Below are positions 59,231-64,000 of a stretch of 64,000 nucleotides of DNA, one piece after another. The DNA comes from Saururus chinensis (taxonomy: Eukaryota; Streptophyta; Magnoliopsida; Piperales; Saururaceae), in NCBI GenBank assembly GCA_035235625.1, contig CP141146.1, forward strand, positions 1,854,501 to 1,918,500. The letters are read 5' to 3'. Position numbers and translations under genes: made by a program. Under the pieces are notes generated by a model. It did no database searches and was not told where the DNA came from. It saw nothing but the letters and a program-made list of their open reading frames with translations. Every line of letters starts with the position of its first letter. The first letter of the stretch is position 1.

Positions 59231-62200
59231 ATGGAGAGCAGCCGTCCGACCTCAAGCTTCCGATTTCCGATGGGCAACCCGTTTGCTTTCAAGGTGGGTC
59301 AGGTCTTCACCGGCTTCGGCATCGGTTGTGGGATCGGCGTCGGCGTAGGAACCCCGCTCAACATAGGTACCATGGTCCTAACTCTCACTCTTCAGCTTCT
59401 CTCTATTTAGCTTCCTATTTTGGATATGTGTTGTCTTCGAAAAATGAAAATCAAAATGGAAAACTCAGGATAAAAAAGTTGCACGATTTCACTGCTCTTT
59501 TCATCTGTCTCGTCTTTTTCCTTTTCCAGACCTCACCACTTTATTCTTCTCCTGCATATCTTTTGGTGTAGATGTCAACTAATTACAAGCTTGGGTTTGT
59601 TTTTGGGTAAAGTAGAATGTGATAGCTCAACTTTGTAAACTTCCTTGTAAAGTGACTGGGTAGGATCAGAGTATTACTGTTTGGATTTTTTTAATTATTT
59701 GAAAAGAAGACTAATCCATATTACTGCAAATCGAATCCAACAAATGGGTCATTCAATTAGGATTTGATGCCAAGTTGGAGACCCATTTATTTAAAAAGAA
59801 TAGGCCCTTTGGCAGTTCAATGCTGGAACAGCTGACTATAATCTGTCTTTTGACCCTTAATCTGCCTCATTCTATGAGAAAGTTAGTGCTTTGCAGCAAG
59901 TCTGGAAGAAGAGAAGTGATGTATTTTGTAGTAATTGTTCTTTTTATCATGAAGAGTATGAAATTGTCACCTGCTGTACAGGCGCAATACCAGTCCTACA
60001 ACAAGTTACGAGTGCTACCCGAGGAGCAACCGATGCTTTTTCAGGTGTTTCAAGACATATTAATGGTTCCGTAAGTGCACACATTTCTAAATTTTCTTGT
60101 TTTTTTCTCCCCGTCCTGATAATACTCTGCTATCGTTAATGTTATCCATCAGTTCAGAAAACTGGGAATGAAGAGAATTGAAGCAGGCGTTGGTTGTGGT
60201 GTTGGCATTGGCCATGGTTTTGGAGTTGGTATGTGGTTTAAGAATTTATTTGCTTCGTGCTTAATTTCAGCATGACTTTCCTTTCTTACACTGACGAGCA
60301 AATAACTCCGTGTCAATTGCAACAATTGAAATATTTATTATTGTTTGATAGGCCTAGCAATAAAGCCTGGAGTATTAGAGAACATCCAATCTTATATAGC
60401 AGTACGTTTGATTGTCCTTATCTTTGTCACATCACTACTGCATTGTTGTTCATGTTTTGTATGCATCAGTGATGTGTTTGGTCTTCTAACCTTGGTCTGT
60501 TATGTTTGCTAAGCAAGGGATTGCAAAGATTGTTGGAAATATAGGAAGCATGCCTGGTGGGCCTGGTAACATAACAGATTATTTTCAGAGAAACATTACT
60601 AAGGCTGTTGAAACCCAAGGAGTGACTCCAATCCCAGGCAGTGCTAATTTCACGTCAATTGCATCTGAGATTCCTGAAATCACATCACATGATCAAGTGA
60701 GAGATCAAAATTCAAATGTGGAATCTCGGGTAGATCGTTTTCCCTCCCAGAGAACATCATCAGAAACACTGTTAGGTAGACGATCTGAGAAGGTCATTAA
60801 CAGTTTCCTGCAGAATCCTCTGTTGGAGAATAAGGAGGAAATGGAGCTTGATGAATTGGTATGCATAAAAGAAAAGGTTTTTGTTTTTGGTTCTTATGTA
60901 TGCTCTATCTATGCATCATTCTTTTTTCTTTTTCTACATACAGTAAACTAGCACATATTTGAAATTTTGAGAATTTTTTTTTCTCGGTTGGAACTTTTAA
61001 GGATTGATGAGTCTACTTTGTGTTTGTATATGCTTTGATCTATAGGTTTTGCTCCAAATCTGTAAGTTGGTTCTGATTAATGACTTATTTTTTAAAGTAG
61101 GGCAATGGTTTCTATTAGGTGCAGTATACTGTTTTTTTTTTAACAACCACCAATGTTGACCTAACTTGACTAATGAATGAGCGTACAATTTAAGCTCAGA
61201 CTAAGCATTGTTTAAATATATCACATTTTCGGGAAAAAAACAACTGTTTGGAGCAAAGCCTCTTTTTTCTTTTGTTTATATTTTGTTGAATGTGAAGATA
61301 AATTGCTTATTCTTCCTGAGGCCCTGGCATTGTAGATAAGGTTGTATACAAAACTATTGATTTACTTTTATCCAATCTCGAGTTCAAAAATTGCTCTTCT
61401 TCTTCATTTAGTTTATTTTCACTGTTCCTGTTATCTTAGTGAATCATTTAGTTTATTTTTACTGATCTTGTTATCTTAGTTCTGCCGGTAGTGCTATGTT
61501 TTATTGGAAATTCTTTTGGTTCAAATGAAGCATCCATGGATGAATGAGTAAATAGGGATCATTATGGATGCAAATCGTCTTTGTATTGCCTGAATGGATA
61601 TAGAAAATGGTGACAATTTAGTCTTCTCTGCAGTTTTAAGATACCATGTCAGTGCCAATAATGAAATTATTCAAGTTGCAAAAGATGAAGCCAAAAAACT
61701 TGTCCTTTGTGAAGGATAAATTTTGAAGAAAATTTTTCATAAATGCAAATGAAGAAATTTTGTATTATCAAAATGTCCTATGCTGAAAACCTATGAGATA
61801 ATTACTCCCAAATAATGTTTTTTTTTATGTGTAAAATTTGCACGTTTATCTATTAAGTCTGCAATGAGGGTTGATTATGAGTCCTGAATAAAAAATATCA
61901 CTCTGATTTTGTGTTTTGCCTTTTGTGGTTGCTGAGTGAATACTCCTTATTGCCAAAAAAAAATATAACTAACAATTCTCATATTAAAAAAATTTTTGCA
62001 GGCAAGGAAGCTACGATCTGAAAGTAATGTACTTCAGATGGTAAAACATTTTTAGAGCATTCTTTTCTCTTTTACTTTTCTGTTTTGTTTTAGACTGCAT
62101 TTGTTTTTAATATCATCAATTTATGGATGCACTCCGTGGTTTCAGCTACTAAAACACCAGCAGATTATTGAAGAACTGATTGAGGAGAATGAAAAGCTTC

Positions 62201-62328
62201 GTTGTACCCTTGTTGAGGATCTAAAAGTACCAGCTAGCAAACTTCTAGGCAGTAGGCGGGCTGGATCTAAACTTTATGATCCATGTTCTGATTGCTTTGA
62301 ATGCCGTAGAAAGCAAAGGACCAGATGA
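59231..62328 (+). CDS. Glycine-rich, coiled-coil plant protein of unknown function
   Basis: I do not recognise a named family, though the sequence looks like a conserved plant single-copy gene. Seven exons, 59231-59366, 59982-60070, 60153-60228, 60352-60401, 60514-60858, 62002-62040 and 62146-62328, join in frame through GT-AG introns to 305 residues. Two glycine-zipper-like stretches, GFGIGCGIGVGVG (28-40) and GVGCGVGIGHGFGVG (87-101), each follow a short basic/aromatic segment. Between them lies a polar helix-like stretch (AIPVLQQVTSATRGATDAF). The middle third is Ser/Asn-rich and probably disordered. Residues 233-284 form a likely coiled coil (ARKLRSESNVLQM, then LLKHQQIIEELIEENEKL), and the C-terminus has CSDCFECRRKQRTR. 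The start is the first ATG fitting the exon structure; the frame is open upstream without an ATG. Exon 5 begins after a weaker AAG acceptor, so that boundary is less certain. Confidence 0.85.
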
Positions 62329-64000
62329 TGCATACTCCGGGCAGTGCTAAAGGCAGCTTTAAGTTTGTCTGATATAAGCCTTTGAGTAAATTGCAACACG
62401 AATGGCACACAAGAGACACATCCTCGTCAGCCATCAACTGTGACATGCTGAGTCTGCACCATTAAACTGAATCTTGTCACACACCAAAGAAAGAAGTTTT
62501 GTTGATCTTGCCATGTAACATCTTAAAATAAGCATTTAAATGTGTAAGTGGAGAAATAGGAAACTTTGACTAGGAAATCTATGTACCCTGTGACATTTGC
62601 ACCTTCAAAACCTGGGAATGATTAAAATCTTGGTGTTGTGCGGGCCCACCTTCAGCTCACATTTCAGTTGGTCTCCTTCGATCTCATATATAGAAACAAT
62701 TTGAATCGAAGTAAGATGTGAAAATTCCATCTCCATCGTACTTACTAAGATTTAATTCTTCTTTCATTCTTGTACGATGGTTAAATTTGTATGAGCAATT
62801 TATGTTGCATCTGAACTGAACTGAGCCCTTATTTTCGTTGATTCAACCCAATATCTGGAAGGGGCATGCTTTCTGGTTATACTTTTCTTCCTTTTGGATA
62901 GCTTGGTTTATCTCGTAAGTTGTAATTAGTATCTGCATTCTGCAGTCTGTCTGAGGACAATGCTCAGGTTGATCGATCAGTTTAAACTATTCTGTGCGGT
63001 AGTTTGTCAGAACTCAGCATTCTATGATATTTTACTTCTACTCAAACTCATTTGCCCTAGATTGCCAATCGAAGAAGATATTATGTACTCTTTAAATTAT
63101 ACTAGTCTGTAAAGAATTTTCACACCTTAACCATATGAGTTCATTGCAATTTCAATGCAGTTCTCCTACCAGCTAAGGCCTGCAAGATCGTGATTACTAG
63201 CAAAATTGAGGGGAAGTGCTATATTTTAGCCCCTTACTGCCTGCTCAAATAAATCATCAAAGAAACCGATCTACTGGAGAAGATGACATTAAAGAATACA
63301 CAGTCAATACCGGCTTGCAAAGCATAAGAAGAAAAGGTGGCAGGGTGCCAAATATTAAATGCATTAGTTATAATTTATAAAGATTCGGTAGGTTTAGTCC
63401 GGTGAACAGCTCTGAAAATTTTTATCTTTTATGTCAGAACTGCTCTTGCTCTGGCAGCTTTATGCAGTTTCCCAATAACTAATTCAGGAGTTGGTCTGAT
63501 ATAGTAACTGCCCCATATCAACAACTCATAGCCTGATTGGCCTGTATTGTCAAGAATCTATTTCATTTGACCTGTTAGTTTGGAGATTCACTGACTACTC
63601 ACATGTTGGTTCACCTGCAGAGAAAAAAAAATCCATGTGTTCTTGAATTATTTTCATTACTATTGGGCATTGATTATGGCCATGACGTAGTAAGAACTTG
63701 GTTCTAATTAAAATTTATCTATCGAAGAAAGTTTTGCTAAAATACGTGTATGAAGTATAATATATCAGAAAATTATTATTTTGATGAAAACTTGTTTAAA
63801 GTTCTTAAAGTAGGAAGTATTTTTAATGTTCTAATGCTTTAAAGCCGTTTATCTATGAGATCGATGGTGCACATATTATATTGACACTAATATATATGTT
63901 GTCTATCTTAAAAATGATTCGTCTTCGGGCGTTTCTTACGCTGGGTTTACAGTGAACGAGGGGGCATGAAAACCTCTTCATTTAAAGTAATTTACTTTAA
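62329..64000. other. 3' flank, no gene supported
   Basis: Probable 3' untranslated region of the glycine-rich gene (to about 62550) followed by AT-rich sequence. No long frame, RNA gene or clear repeat is visible up to the end of the window. Confidence 0.55.

Overview
This is plant nuclear DNA, almost certainly from a flowering plant. The genes have short GT-AG introns and encode plant-specific families (PLATZ zinc protein, ATL-type RING-H2 ligase, plant tetraspanin, non-specific phospholipase C, chloroplast RRM protein). The repeats are plant-type: Stowaway-like MITEs, a CACTA element, a Mutator-like element with a plant mobile domain remnant, and many LTR-retrotransposon LTRs. I cannot name the species.

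Layout. 1-940: 3' part of a PLATZ gene. 941-6167: non-coding. 6168-7193 (-): tetraspanin. 7194-9143: AT-rich spacer packed with MITEs. 9144-12582 (+): chloroplast two-RRM protein. 15484-16551 (+): intronless ATL E3 ligase. 17032-20365: Mutator-like element with a broken PMD gene. 20478-22621: LTR-like repeat. 22622-43739: a nest of retrotransposon debris. 45542-48500 (-): non-specific phospholipase C of the NPC3/4/5 type. 50645-58378: non-autonomous CACTA element containing one solo LTR. 59231-62328 (+): a seven-exon gene for a glycine-rich, coiled-coil plant protein I do not recognise.

The repeat core can be read in detail. Six solo LTRs have exact 5-bp target duplications: G (24505-25926, GTGTG), A (26113-29557, CTTAG), B (29938-33428, ATAGG), E (33437-40381, GGTGT, reverse orientation), C (36364-39660, ATCCC, nested inside E) and D (50883-54431, ATTAG, reverse, nested inside the CACTA element). 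A, B, C and D are one family of about 3.3-3.5 kb. G, A, B and E sit in or next to an older LTR whose right end is at 41464. No intact retrotransposon is present, so LTR-LTR recombination appears to have removed the internal regions.

The six genes have no evident common pathway; they are ordinary single genes separated by repeats. The most unusual sequence is inside the repeats: paired palindromic boxes shared by two different LTR families, in two alternative versions (GATCGATC and GTTCGAAC); a variable minisatellite in the same LTRs; 27-bp palindromes at both ends of the Mutator-like element; and a CACTA element largely made of purine-only blocks in a roughly 670-bp higher-order repeat.
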